From Flectonema sp. DT1601 (taxonomy: Eukaryota; Euglenozoa; Diplonemea; Diplonemida; Diplonemidae): a DNA stretch of 64,000 nt. Positions 10,309 through 21,047 of this stretch are shown here, in pieces. Every line of letters starts with the position of its first letter. Position 1 is the stretch's first letter. The stretch covers positions 496,001 to 560,000 of the forward strand of contig OZ025849.1 of the NCBI GenBank assembly GCA_964019425.1. The letters run 5' to 3'. The notes under the pieces were generated by a model, which did not search any database, was not told the origin of the DNA, and was given only the letters and a program-made list of their open reading frames with translations. The translations under genes were made by a program, and so were the position numbers.

Positions 10309-11999
10309 ATGCGAGTGAATTCCGACAATGTGCTGAAGGGCACTATGGCCACCATCGGAGTGGCGTACGTTGCATCTTACATTTGGGATAAGGCTTCCTC
10401 GGGGGATGCCCAGGCAGCTTACAACGTATGTTCTTATTCTTATTAGTTATTAGAGATAGAAATATTAACCGGATAACCAATAACATAAAACAGCTGTTGA
10501 AGGAGCTTCAGAATACCTGCGGAGTGCAGCCTGTGGACGATGCCGCAGTTATTGCGGTACTTGACTCTATTAAGAAACAGAGAGGTGACAGCAACAGAGC
10601 TGTCCTCGCTAAGAAGATAGATGTATGTACTATTCTTGTTCTTTTAGTGAAGGAAAGGATGTTAATTGATTTAAGTGAGGATGAAAACAACAACAATCAG
10701 GTACTCGTATCACTGTGCAGAGGTGTAAAGGTTGCTGAGGGGAAATTCGACTTTAAATATTCTCTTAAAGTAGTCTCTGCTGCTGTTGATACTATCGCGA
10801 GTCTTGCAAGAGATGGAAAAGATACACTCATCAAAACTGGAGGAGTAAAAGCACTATACGTCTCCCTCTCCAGAGCCTACCCAATCTCTCTTCATGGAGG
10901 TACTGAAGCATCTGCTGCTAAAGAAGTTGTTGAGAAGTTATTAAATCTTTTAGACTCGGTTTGCGCGTTTGACGAGGCACTTGTTGTTCTTCCATTTGAC
11001 TGCCCTCCAGAGGCAGCAGCAGCAGCTCAACTTACGGAATTAAAGACTTTCGGGTCAATTACTATGCTTCTTCGTTCAACTCACGGCTTTTCACACAAAC
11101 GTTCTAAAATCCTCGGAATAATCAGCAGTGTTACAGCACTTCGTAAGGGTGCTGCTCTTATCGCTTCTACTTCTACAAGTGAGGAAAATGCTGTCGACAA
11201 CTTGCTATTCTTCGCCGCTAAGGGAGACTCTCGTATTGAATACAAGAAGGCTTCTTCTTGTATTTGTAACCTCATCCGACACGTTGCTGCTGTTCGTCAA
11301 AGAGTTTTGAGTACTGAAGATGGTGTCACTGGATTAGCTAACATTCCAAGACTAAGAGATCAGTTTATTGAAATACTTGACGGAGGATGTATTGGATACC
11401 CTCCAAGAACTCACGCTGGTACTCAGAGAGATGCAGCAGCAGTGAAAAGTGCTTTAGATGCCTTAGAATACCTTCTTGACAACCGTGACAGCAGAAACCT
11501 CACTATTGAAGCTCTCCTTGATAGCAATGAACGAGGACTTCTCGCTCTCTTTGGAATCGGAGCTCGTTTAGAAGACACTCCACTTAGAAGGAGAAGTATT
11601 GATTTCATTTCAATGCTTTCTGAGTCATCACCTGAATGTGATAAATACGTTCAATTAATGAAAGACTACTCAGGAACAGGTGAGATGGTATCCAGATGGG
11701 GAACTGGATTCAGATTCCGTCAGGAGTACGTTCAAAGAGAACAGAGAGAAGCTGATAGACAGAAGAATATGCAGCAAAAGCAACAAATGCAAATGCAACA
11801 AATGCAAATGATGGGAGGAATGCCAGGTATGGGAGGTATGGGAGGAGACCCAATGGGTGGAATGGGAATGCCAGGTGGTGGTCCTGAATCGCAAGCTGAA
11901 GCCATGCAACAACTCCAAGCCATGATGGCCATGGGAATGGTTCCACCAGGCATGGGAGGTCCTGAGTTAGAGGCACTCATGCAGCAATATGGACAGTAG
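10309..11999 (+). CDS. N-anchored alpha-solenoid (armadillo-like) protein with Met/Gly/Gln-rich tail
   Basis: Exons: 10309-10425, 10494-10622 and 10701-11999, giving about 514 residues. ATG 10309 is 18 nt after a strong CT-repeat acceptor (AG at 10289-10290). Intron 1 (10426-10493, GTATGT...CAG) is required because the frame stops inside it. Intron 2 (10623-10700, GTATGT...CAG) is 78 nt without a stop, so it could also be retained as 26 codons. Removing it joins AKKID to VLVSLCRG, which fits the helical pattern better. Residues 11-26 (TMATIGVAYVASYIW) are hydrophobic and may be an N-terminal membrane anchor. Residues 40-410 are repeated amphipathic helices of armadillo/HEAT type. The tail has QMQMQ and GMPGMGG repeats, as seen in some chaperone-binding proteins. 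I cannot name a family; an organelle-surface adaptor is a guess. Confidence 0.75.
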
Positions 12000-12730
12000 G
12001 ACCCGTACGTTCTTATTTAGTGTATTCATCTCACCCCCTTCCATGCCAGGTTTGCTCCATCTTTTACCTTTCTTTTTTCTCTTGTTTTTTGTAATTTTTT
12101 TTTTCCCCTATTCTTTTTTTTTTATAATTGGTCAAAGCATGCATCAAGTTTGGTCTCACTGCCCTGACACTAGCCAGGCTCCTTCTCTAATGAGAGGAGA
12201 GGAATTGAGGTATGATAGTCAATGGATTTGGTCAAAAAAACGGCAAAAATAAATTTTTTGCCGACTTTAAGAATTATAATCATATAAAGTGATAAAAAGA
12301 TGATTCTTATTAAATAGTTTTTGTCTTTTTTAAAAAAAAAACCCAAAATCTCTATTAGTTTTGTCAAAAAGAAAAGAGCATTTTGCCATCGGGCGCACGG
12401 TTGGAATGGTGGGAGGAAAAAAAAGAAGAAAAAAAAAAGAAAAAAAAACCCCCTCCCGAAAGGAATCAAAAAAAAAAAAAAAAAAAAGGATAATTATGAA
12501 CTTGTCAGTAAGATAAAAAAACGAAAAGAAGGCTGAGTGTGACCAACAGAATCGACCACTGCCCCCCTACTATAAAAGAAACTTATCAACAAGATCAGTA
12601 CGGTGAATGTTACTATCACATCGTTGTCGTATTATTCCTTTTCTTTTAACAGGGGACATTCAACACAGGAGAAAGAGAGAGTCATAACGTCATCTGTTTA
12701 TATTTGTTTAGTATATTTTTAAACCAGGGG
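12000..12730. other. intergenic with A/T tracts and acceptor for next gene
   Basis: T-rich 3' flank followed by A-rich runs (12420-12487). No supported gene. Candidate acceptor AGs precede the next gene at 12651-12652 (CTTTTCTTTTAACAG) and 12726-12727. Confidence 0.55.
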
Positions 12731-15727
12731 ATGCACTCATCTGAAACATGGTGGGAGCAGTCGAAGAAGGCACCCCGAAAATGGAAGATACCAAAAGAAA
12801 GAGAAGCTTACATTAATGAAATAGCAAACATAATGAAAGGGAGAAGTAGCCCTCTGGGTACAGAGACTGAAGATCCAGAGAGCTCAACACGAAAGGGATC
12901 TGAAGAAGGAACTTTCTATTCATTTCAAGATGGATCAGCACAGGGCAGTGGATCTCTTTTACAAGATAAGATGCTCAGTGTTCGAAATCCTCCCAGTCGT
13001 CTTCCTACTGTCGGAGGAATTGAGAAGGTTGAGAGTCGTTATTTCCCGGAGGTTACGATTACTCGAGATCCCAGTATTCATCTTCCTGCAGCTACTTCTT
13101 CATCATCTTCTTCATCTGAATCACCGAGTACTCCTTGTATGGTATCAGTTTTGAAGAGTGGAAGTAGACCAGTCGCTGAATTGTTGCCTCCATCACCAGA
13201 AGCATCACCATCTGTAGAATTCAACTTCCCATTCGTACCGGATGTGTTATCACAGTCTGTTAATCCTGAGAGGATGTCAATATCTCTACCCCCTCGATCT
13301 GTATCAGGAAACAGTGTTCAGAGCTCAGCAGGACCTGGAGCTACACTGCGAGTTATTAATAGCCTTGAAGAGCTGAAGAGATCAGAGTCAGCAAATAGCG
13401 TACCTTCTCCAGCTGGGGCTCCACAAAGTAGGAGTTCTCGAACATCACTAGGAAGTAACAAGGATCACTTTAGTACCTCGTCGAGTAGTAGGAAAGTATC
13501 AAAACACAGAAGTAGTATAAAATCATCTTCTTCTCTTTCATCCAACAACTCTTCTCAAGTAAAGAGACCATCAAACAGATCTCAAAGAAGTTCAGAAAGA
13601 GGAATAACTCCAACAGAGTACATCGCTAATCAGCTTCTAAGAATTACACCAACAGTAGACGTTGCGTGTGGAGACGATGAAATAAGTGACCCTCCAGATG
13701 AGATGTCCGAACCAAGTGAGTTTGGGTTTGTTAATAACATAAATCCTAATTTACAAAAACGTCTCTCACCGAGAGCACCGGTAGTCATTAGACCGCTACC
13801 TCCTTCTTCCTCTTCGTTTGATCAGTTAGCAGGAGCGCCTATATTTGAAAAACAAAAACCACCAAGAAAAGGACCACAATGCATTGACTCTCCAATGGTG
13901 AGTCCTGACAGAGGTGATTGTTTTGATTATTTACAATGTTGTCAGTCGATTTCACCTCCAGCTATAACAAAGAAATTAAAACCACCCGCAGCGGTTGATT
14001 CCAAAGTAATATCACCCGACCGAACAGCGATAAACTACAACACTTTATCAGCTGAGGTGCTGAAGCAGCAACTGCTACAAGAAGCTGCTGAAGCAGAAGC
14101 TATAAAGAGATCAAATCTCAAAGAAGAAGGAGTTCAAGTAGACAGTGTCACAGAACAAATCCTCGCTGAGCGCAATGAAAAAGAGAATTTAAAAGATGCT
14201 TTACAGAAGCAAATGGAAGAGCAGAAAAGAGAAAAGATTGAAATGAGTCTTCAACTGGAACAGTTGAAAACTGCAAACGCAATCGCTCAGGACCACCACG
14301 AGAAGGAATTGCAACGAGCCTCACAACAAAGAGAAGAAGATGAACTTAATAAAAGTATCAACATTGCTCATGTTAACAGAGAGATTCTGGAAAAGGCACT
14401 CAGCCGAAGTAAGCGTTCCCAACTAACAATTTCAAAGAGAGCTAAATCAGCACCTAATCCAGGCTTACTGTTGTCACCTCCTCCAGCGGATTCTCCTCGG
14501 GAGCGTTTATCTTCTCATCACCCCAGCAAAGTGGAACAGCTCAAAAATAAATACATTGCAATGCAGGCAAAAAGAAGAAGCTCAACAGGAGGCAGTTCTT
14601 TACCGCGTAGAGTAACAGGATCTGGGCAGCTGGTTCCAGAAAAACGCTCCTTGTCTGGTCCACTAAAGCAACAGAAAGCAGTTGAAAAGCTACCTCGTTT
14701 TGTTGATCCTTTGGTGTCATCACATACTAACTTTGGTAGGTACGAACAACCAGTATTTGGAACGAATAATAATTCTCACATAGAGCAACAACCAAAACCA
14801 AACAAGAGAGCACCATGGAGAGACGTACAACTACCACATGAACAGCAACTAAACAACAGCAGTAGTCTATTCAATCTGACAGCAGGGACTATGAACAGAA
14901 CTGTTGGATCACTCGCAGACTCATTCAACTACTCAGCTCCTGTTGATCATTCAAAGTTTACACGGAATCAATCCACCACTGTAACAGAACCTCTCAACAA
15001 CTATAATACTTTAACAGGAGGTAGAATATCTCCTCCAAGGAATATAAATAGGAAGTCGTTATATAACTTTCAAGATGCAACGGTGAGGAGGAATTACAAA
15101 AACAATGAACCAGATCGTCCTATGACAGGAAATGTTAACCACGGAAATATGATAAGAAGTAATTATCCTCTTAACCAGACACCTGATTACTCTACTCAAA
15201 TACCTCATACTGTCGGAGCTGACGTTAGTTATAATAATAACACGAGTTTTATAAGTAATCTATCTGAGTATCCTTCGAGACAAGATGGTTGGGTACTTAA
15301 ATCTGCTCCACCTGACCAACAGGCTGTTGCTGTTTATCATATACGAGAGATGCAGAGGAAAAATAAAGAGAGAGCGCCATTGTCGGTTGTTCCAACTAAT
15401 ATCCCTGTTAAAAATAGGAAGGTACCAGCTCTACAGACTAAGAGGGTTGTGTTTACAGATGCTGATGGTGATATAATTGAATTCCATAAGTCTCGAGATA
15501 ACAGATCTTTATCAGTTTCTGTGAATGGATCTCTTCTCTGTAATCCAAAACGACTATCAGCATCGTCTACAGAGCCGCTGATCGATCTCGATAACGGCTC
15601 AGCACTATGCCCTCTTCCTTTAGATGCTGCTCACATTGTTTCTGACATCGCTAGGTTAGCAGACGAAACATCAGTTATTCATAATCTTTACCATTGGAAA
15701 GCTCCAATGTCAGAAAGATGGTTGTAA
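12731..15727 (+). CDS. large Ser/Pro-rich, mostly disordered protein with a central coiled coil
   Basis: 998 residues from the first in-frame ATG at 12731; upstream in-frame sequence lacks an ATG and runs into an acceptor-like AG. Not recognised. The N-terminus (SSETWWEQSKKAPRKWKIPKEREAYINEI) is a compact conserved-looking stretch. Residues 60-460 are Ser-rich with poly-Ser runs and repeated phrases of the kind xSPDR (MVSPDRGD, VISPDRTA). A charged coiled coil spans roughly 445-560. The C-terminal 150 residues (KVPALQTKRVVFTDADGD onward) are again more ordered and end with a W/H-rich segment. The pattern fits a cytoskeletal or flagellar scaffold, but that is inference. Codon use matches its neighbours and there are no introns. 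Confidence 0.75.
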   Translation: MHSSETWWEQSKKAPRKWKIPKEREAYINEIANIMKGRSSPLGTETEDPESSTRKGSEEGTFYSFQDGSAQGSGSLLQDKMLSVRNPPSRLPTVGGIEKVESRYFPEVTITRDPSIHLPAATSSSSSSSESPSTPCMVSVLKSGSRPVAELLPPSPEASPSVEFNFPFVPDVLSQSVNPERMSISLPPRSVSGNSVQSSAGPGATLRVINSLEELKRSESANSVPSPAGAPQSRSSRTSLGSNKDHFSTSSSSRKVSKHRSSIKSSSSLSSNNSSQVKRPSNRSQRSSERGITPTEYIANQLLRITPTVDVACGDDEISDPPDEMSEPSEFGFVNNINPNLQKRLSPRAPVVIRPLPPSSSSFDQLAGAPIFEKQKPPRKGPQCIDSPMVSPDRGDCFDYLQCCQSISPPAITKKLKPPAAVDSKVISPDRTAINYNTLSAEVLKQQLLQEAAEAEAIKRSNLKEEGVQVDSVTEQILAERNEKENLKDALQKQMEEQKREKIEMSLQLEQLKTANAIAQDHHEKELQRASQQREEDELNKSINIAHVNREILEKALSRSKRSQLTISKRAKSAPNPGLLLSPPPADSPRERLSSHHPSKVEQLKNKYIAMQAKRRSSTGGSSLPRRVTGSGQLVPEKRSLSGPLKQQKAVEKLPRFVDPLVSSHTNFGRYEQPVFGTNNNSHIEQQPKPNKRAPWRDVQLPHEQQLNNSSSLFNLTAGTMNRTVGSLADSFNYSAPVDHSKFTRNQSTTVTEPLNNYNTLTGGRISPPRNINRKSLYNFQDATVRRNYKNNEPDRPMTGNVNHGNMIRSNYPLNQTPDYSTQIPHTVGADVSYNNNTSFISNLSEYPSRQDGWVLKSAPPDQQAVAVYHIREMQRKNKERAPLSVVPTNIPVKNRKVPALQTKRVVFTDADGDIIEFHKSRDNRSLSVSVNGSLLCNPKRLSASSTEPLIDLDNGSALCPLPLDAAHIVSDIARLADETSVIHNLYHWKAPMSERWL

Positions 15728-16265
15728 TTAATAAGTACCAGTAAAAAACTAGTGTAGATTATTCCTTGGACTTCTGTAAAAGAACGCAAACAAACATATT
15801 ATTTCTAAAATCTTGATCTTAGTAGAGTATTTGTCTCAATACTTTCCCATGCACTGACTGAGTGTGTTGTCAATTTATCATTCTCGAAATGGTGTCTTTT
15901 TTTATTATTATTTTTCACCAAAAAAAAAAAAAAAAAAAACTTTTTTTTTGTCAAAACCGCCTCAACTACTTACAATTAGATCGTCTTGTCAATTTTTTAA
16001 AAAAAAAAAAAAAAAAAGAACTCTCCCATTTAGATTGCCATCCCCCGTAACCCAATTTTTTGTAATTACCTTACGAAGTGCACTTGAACGCTAGCGTTGC
16101 TCTTTTGACTTGCAAATTTCCTATTTTCAAATTAAGAAATAACATTAATGATCTGTGAAGTTCCAGCATCTGTGTCATTAGAACGCACTGCATAGGATTG
16201 TGTTTTCGTGTTAAAAGACAGTACTTTTATCTCACACCAGTCTGTTACAAAAAGCAACTATAAAA
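15728..16265. other. intergenic, 3' flank and leader
   Basis: Contains two A tracts (15919-15938, 15998-16017) and T runs. Short frames at 15862-16094 are made of the K/F codons of these tracts. The acceptor CAG for the next gene is at 16238-16240. Confidence 0.55.
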
Positions 16266-17825
16266 ATGCCTTGGTATGCCGCAGGCATGCAGATGGTTGA
16301 GGCACTTGAGCCTCTCGCCCTGCTTCAGTTAATACAAGCAAAGTATTATCACAGGGAGAGTTTAGAGCAGGAGAGATCACTTCAAAAGGAATCACTTGCG
16401 GAAGGATTTGCTATCCATGAGAAAGAAGTAGCGAAGAGTCAGGAGTTGACTCAAAAAGAACTTCAAGAAGCTAATCGACTCCACAAAGAAGCGATGCATC
16501 AAAACACTGACTACCACAAGAAAGAAGTTCGCATGGCACACGACATTCTTGAACGCGATCACGAACTTGCAAACTGTTTACACGACATCAGTATGTGGGC
16601 ACAGCAGTACTTCCACCTCGACAACAAGTCTTATACTTTGAAACTGTTCACAAAGGAATTGCAACACGCGCAGAACGTCAGCAGAAAAGAGAACATCAGA
16701 GATAACTTAGTACAGGAATCACAGAGAGCACAGGCAACAATGATCGTGAACACTTTAATGTTTGGATGTTGTTTCGCTGTAATGATTGAGGGAAATCTTC
16801 CTGAGGGAACACCAGAAACAGTTGTTATTACTTTTAGTTTAGCATTGTCTTGTTCATTGAGTTTCTTGGTTATTTCAGTTTGGTTTGCAATGAACCTCCA
16901 AGGTAGGATTGCGAAGTATAAGATCAGCGATCCAAACGTTCGTTACGGAAGAGGTAAATCAAGGACACAACATGAGACTTTTCATTCTTATTTTAAGAAA
17001 CATTGTAAACCTGTTTATCGACTGACCCAATTCTTTCTCTGGTTAGGTACTCTCGCATTACTTGTTTGTGGTGGTCTTCTAATGGGATCAAAGTTTGCGA
17101 TAACACACAACTCTCCCTGGGGAGCAGCACTTTTTATTATAATTCAATCGTTTTCAGTATTCGCTTTAGCAGTCCTACTCGTTGCCTACAATCCAAAACT
17201 TGGTATTGGTAAGGAAGATTACGCAAATGACGAAAGAGATTTTGCTGGTTTTCAAACTTTCGTAAAAGAGATGGAGGAGGAGCTCAAGAGCCATGCTCAC
17301 GAGTGCCCTAAATGTCGTTTACCTATGAATATTATGGTCTTCTGTCCTAGTACAGGTGAGCGACATGAGACAAATATTGTATGCGGTGCTTGTAATCTAA
17401 CCAAAACGAAATTTAAATACTGTCCAGCTACTGGAACAGCTCACGACTTGGATGCACATGAACCACACATGTCATTTGTAGCAAAGCATTCAAGTTCATT
17501 GCAGCCACTACATAGATTATCTCATGCTGTTGATGATGATGCAAGAACAAGAATGAGTAGTAGTCTTCCTCGATTCTTTGGAGCCTCAGTGTACTCTCCT
17601 CATGGAACTGTTTCAAATGCGACTGCCCCACCTGCTGATTGTCATCTGTCACCTCATCATCGAATTATTATCGACACGCCTCCGGGATCTCCCAACGTCG
17701 CCCCTCGATTATCACCAATCATGGGTGCAGTTCCTCCAGCGGTGCTTCGTGAACAACGAGAAATGTTTCACACGCCTCCACATACTCCACCGGGGTCTCC
17801 ATTGCCTGAAGCTGCTGTGCGATAG
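16266..17825 (+). CDS. Orai-like four-TM calcium channel candidate with Cys-rich C-terminal domain
   Basis: 519 residues. A charged coiled-coil N-terminus (25-150, with WAQQYFHLDNKSYTLKL near 115) leads into TM1 (about 157-176, TMIVNTLMFGCCFAVMIEG), TM2 (185-207), TM3 (257-280) and TM4 (290-312). The helix count and spacing match the Orai family. The acidic residue closing TM1, Glu175, aligns by eye with the Orai selectivity-filter Glu (human E106). After TM4 come a cytosolic stretch and a Cys pattern (C347-x2-C350, then CPSTG, CGAC and CPATG) that resembles a zinc ribbon, followed by a disordered SP/TP-rich tail. If the call is right, it is a plasma-membrane calcium entry channel subunit. 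A generic four-TM protist protein is the alternative. ATG 16266 lies 25 nt after acceptor 16239-16240. Confidence 0.55.
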   Translation: MPWYAAGMQMVEALEPLALLQLIQAKYYHRESLEQERSLQKESLAEGFAIHEKEVAKSQELTQKELQEANRLHKEAMHQNTDYHKKEVRMAHDILERDHELANCLHDISMWAQQYFHLDNKSYTLKLFTKELQHAQNVSRKENIRDNLVQESQRAQATMIVNTLMFGCCFAVMIEGNLPEGTPETVVITFSLALSCSLSFLVISVWFAMNLQGRIAKYKISDPNVRYGRGKSRTQHETFHSYFKKHCKPVYRLTQFFLWLGTLALLVCGGLLMGSKFAITHNSPWGAALFIIIQSFSVFALAVLLVAYNPKLGIGKEDYANDERDFAGFQTFVKEMEEELKSHAHECPKCRLPMNIMVFCPSTGERHETNIVCGACNLTKTKFKYCPATGTAHDLDAHEPHMSFVAKHSSSLQPLHRLSHAVDDDARTRMSSSLPRFFGASVYSPHGTVSNATAPPADCHLSPHHRIIIDTPPGSPNVAPRLSPIMGAVPPAVLREQREMFHTPPHTPPGSPLPEAAVR

Positions 17826-18597
17826 TAACGAACAGTGTTTTATCTGACAATTCACTGAGTAGATGAATGTTGTAGTAATATTATAATGTGAGAAAAGGTA
17901 GTCTCCATGTTCACAATCAATATTGAACCACAAGTAGATGATGTTCTCACGTCGGGTGTCTTGCCGAGAATTGTTATTTCGTTTTTTTTTTTTTTTATAT
18001 TAATTTTCTTATTCTGGTTTAGTTCATCAGTTTAGTTTGTAAGCTTTCATCGGCTAGACTGTAGTCTGTCAATAACTTTTATTATTTTTTTTTTTTTTTA
18101 TTATTATCTTGTTAAACAATTTTATTTTTTTTGTTTTTTGAATTTTTTACTCCAAAAGGACCTCACTGACAGTTCTTAATGAGGAACCATTGTCTTACTC
18201 CGTGGTGAGATCAGCTAGAAAACGGTTTATCTTTTTTTTTTTTTTTTTGTGTCATTGTTGGCTATTTCGCAACCTGGTTATGAATAACGGTCGGCAGGGT
18301 TTTTTTTGTACCCCAACCTTGAACCTATTCAATTCTTATGAAATGCCTCATCTACATCATGAAAATCAAAAAGTTATTGCAATAGATTTATTTTTTATAT
18401 GCCCAAATGCGGCAGTGTTGTATTATTTTTTTTTTTTAATCTACATTCCCTCCATAAGCAGCTAGACAGATTTACTATTATTTATACTTCAGGACAAACA
18501 ATGACCACATGCAAAAGACCCAGATTTACAGCTGTTGGCAAAACGTATTAATCTTTTTTTCACTCCCCCCAGTTCGGTACAAACCATTGCAAAGAAG
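17826..18597. other. intergenic, T-rich 3' flank
   Basis: Long T runs (17980-17997, 18087-18099, 18232-18248, 18426-18437) and no supported gene. It ends in a textbook acceptor (T8CACTC7AG, AG at 18571-18572) 25 nt before the next ATG. Confidence 0.6.
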
Positions 18598-20578
18598 ATG
18601 GCGGGGGGAGGAAGAATTTCAAATGTGAAATTGCACGGTAGGCGTCTTATTCTGACTGCAGTTTTCATACCGGTAATATTCGCCTTGCTAATGGCGAATG
18701 AGGTTGAGATTTCCTTTGCAGCCATAAGAATGATGGCATTGGCAACAACTTCTTATTACATCGGAGAATGGGCAGCCGGTACCTCTGGTGATACTATGAT
18801 GACACCAATGTCCCTTAGTGTTTGGGTGTCATACGCAACAACTATGTTATTTATAATCACAGCCAACATCTTAGTAGAAACTGACGCAAGTGATGGCCTC
18901 TGCAGAACAGCAGTCTTGCTTTGCGTTAACAGCTACGCCTGGTCAAAAATCGCGATGTATAATGTCCTTGTTGAGAAGTACAGAATAGTAAGTGGCCGAA
19001 GGAATCTGCCTCGTAAACAAGACCGTCACTACCAGATTATGATTGCGTCTTTCATTCCTGCATTCGCTGCTGTTTTTGTAACTGATACAGACCACCATTT
19101 TGAAGTGAGAGGTGAACCTCTTTCTTGTTACATTGGCATTCCTTCGCACTGGGCGATGGTCTTTCTCTCATTCGACGTGTACTTCACAGGACTGCTTCTG
19201 TTTTTCTATTTAAGAATTCCAGCAGACAGACATACCGTAAGCAGGAGGGGTATTATTGGATCTTGTATACTGATTGCACTCCCATCAGTTTTTAATAATG
19301 GTTCATTATACTTACATAAGTGGAACCCCCGATATAGATGTCTGACTACGTGTGTACTCGATGTTTGGATAAGCGGAATAGTTACCGATTATCTATCAGG
19401 TATGATTCGTTGTGTTTGTTAAAATACAATCAGAATTGCAGTCATAATCAACAACAACAGGTCTTGCTGAGGATATGGAAAATCAAAGATGTTCGGCTGA
19501 AGAAGCAGCAATTCTTATATCAGGAATGCGGTTGGATGAAATGAAGTTTCTTAGAGAGATTGAGACCCCCAACAGAGTGCAAGAAAGTTTTATAAGGATT
19601 CTCAATCTGTTGGAAATGTTCAGACCTTTCTTACCAGATTCACTATTGCGTACAATCGTTGACGATGAACAGGTACAAGGCGGCGACAGCAGCTCCGCAT
19701 CGGTAGCATCGAAATCAACTAAAACTGGTAGTGAATTTGTTTCAACCAGATCATCGAACAGAAATAACCTTGAGCTTCAAGGTATTTCTGTTGTTACAAA
19801 AGTATTGGAGAGTAAGGTTATCGCAATCTGTTTCTGTTTCCTTCCACAAAGTTGTTCTCGCAACGGAGCTCAGTGGACTTCTTTAGTGGAATTATTATAC
19901 CACACTGCTGATAAGTTTCGTGGGGTTGTTCATCATGTTGGAGAATCGTTTTCAATTATTAATTTTAACGCAAGTGTTAAGGTAGTGTCCCCGGGTCAGA
20001 TGGCGGTGTTGACTGGAGTGGAATTGAAGACATCAAAAACACACGTTATATCTTCAGTTGTTTCATTAGAGAAGAATGTATTATACGGTCCAGTTGGTTC
20101 AAGGTGCGCATCATTCTTAATGGTCGGTAATATAGTACCTTCGTGTGTGCAGTTTATTCCGTTTCTTGAGGAGATAAATATCGCGATTTGTATTGCTATT
20201 GGTGGGATTTTGGAAAGGCTTGATGTTGCTGTTGCTGCACGTCCTCTGGTTTCTTTCCTAGACAAGTGTACTGGAAAGATACTACCAATTGAGGAGAAGA
20301 TTGGCAATCAAACAGTAGAAGCATGTGAATGGATGTATCAACTACAAAATGCAAAACAAGACGGCGATTTTGAGCGAGCTATTGAAGCTGTCGGTATAAG
20401 CGATAATATACAAGCAGTGGAACTCCTAAGGCGGCATCTGGAAGGAAAATCAGATCCTATCGCGTTATTCTTCTTAACCCAACTTCAGGACATAGGTGAA
20501 TCAGAATTCATTTTCAATCCACGAAACTTCTTACCTCTTCCGAAGATAAACATACCAATACTCACTGATGCATATTAG
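18598..20578 (+). CDS. multi-TM (7-8 helix) protein fused to a degenerate class III nucleotide cyclase domain
   Basis: Exons 18598-19399 and 19461-20578 (intron 19400-19460, GTATGA...CAG, 61 nt) give 639 residues; the join reads DYLS-G-LAEDMENQ in frame. The first 265 residues hold seven or eight hydrophobic helices. These are followed by FRPFLPDSLL (about 321-330), a motif I know from linkers before cyclase-like domains in kinetoplastid proteins. Residues about 374-535 follow the class III cyclase fold as seen in those proteins: ICFCFLPQSC (first strand), HHVGESFSIINFNASVKV, and SFLMVGNIVPSCVQF (the usual gdxVN-like strand). The metal-binding Asp pair is not evident, so it is probably a non-catalytic or sensory version. 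It resembles a receptor-cyclase fusion. Start 18598 is the first ATG after a strong acceptor. Confidence 0.7.
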
Positions 20579-20726
20579 GGATAATTATCTTATATATTCG
20601 TTCCCTTTTCCTTCGAAACACGAACATCAATAAAAAAACAGAGCATAATTTCTTTTTTAGTTTTTTTTAAGATATTCTGTGGATTTACGACAAACATGTA
20701 TCAGGTAATTTTTTTTTAATCATCGT

Positions 20727-20767
<41 letters not shown>

Positions 20768-21015
20768 CCCTCTTTTTTTTCCTCTCAAAATTAAGAATAA
20801 TAAATAAAAAATAAAAATAGTAGCAAATGATGAATTCCTACTTTCCCAGTCTCGTCTCTCTTCTGTTTTCGACGAGTGCATTACCTAAGGCTCTCTTGGT
20901 ATTTATTCGTGACGACTTTACGAGTAGCGTCAGCAAATTCGTAAAGACTCATCGGATCTATTTGTCTTTCTCGTGATCTTATTTATTTTTTAATTATTTA
21001 CACTAATTTGAAAAA

Positions 21016-21047
<32 letters not shown>

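Noticed and set aside
18535-18597. Upstream extension of the multi-TM/cyclase frame
   Set aside because: It begins at a TTG and crosses a strong pyrimidine-rich acceptor; the first ATG after the acceptor (18598) is a better start.
20729-20767. Long T tracts as transcription terminators
   Set aside because: Tracts of this kind occur throughout all non-coding DNA here on both strands, so they carry no specific signal.
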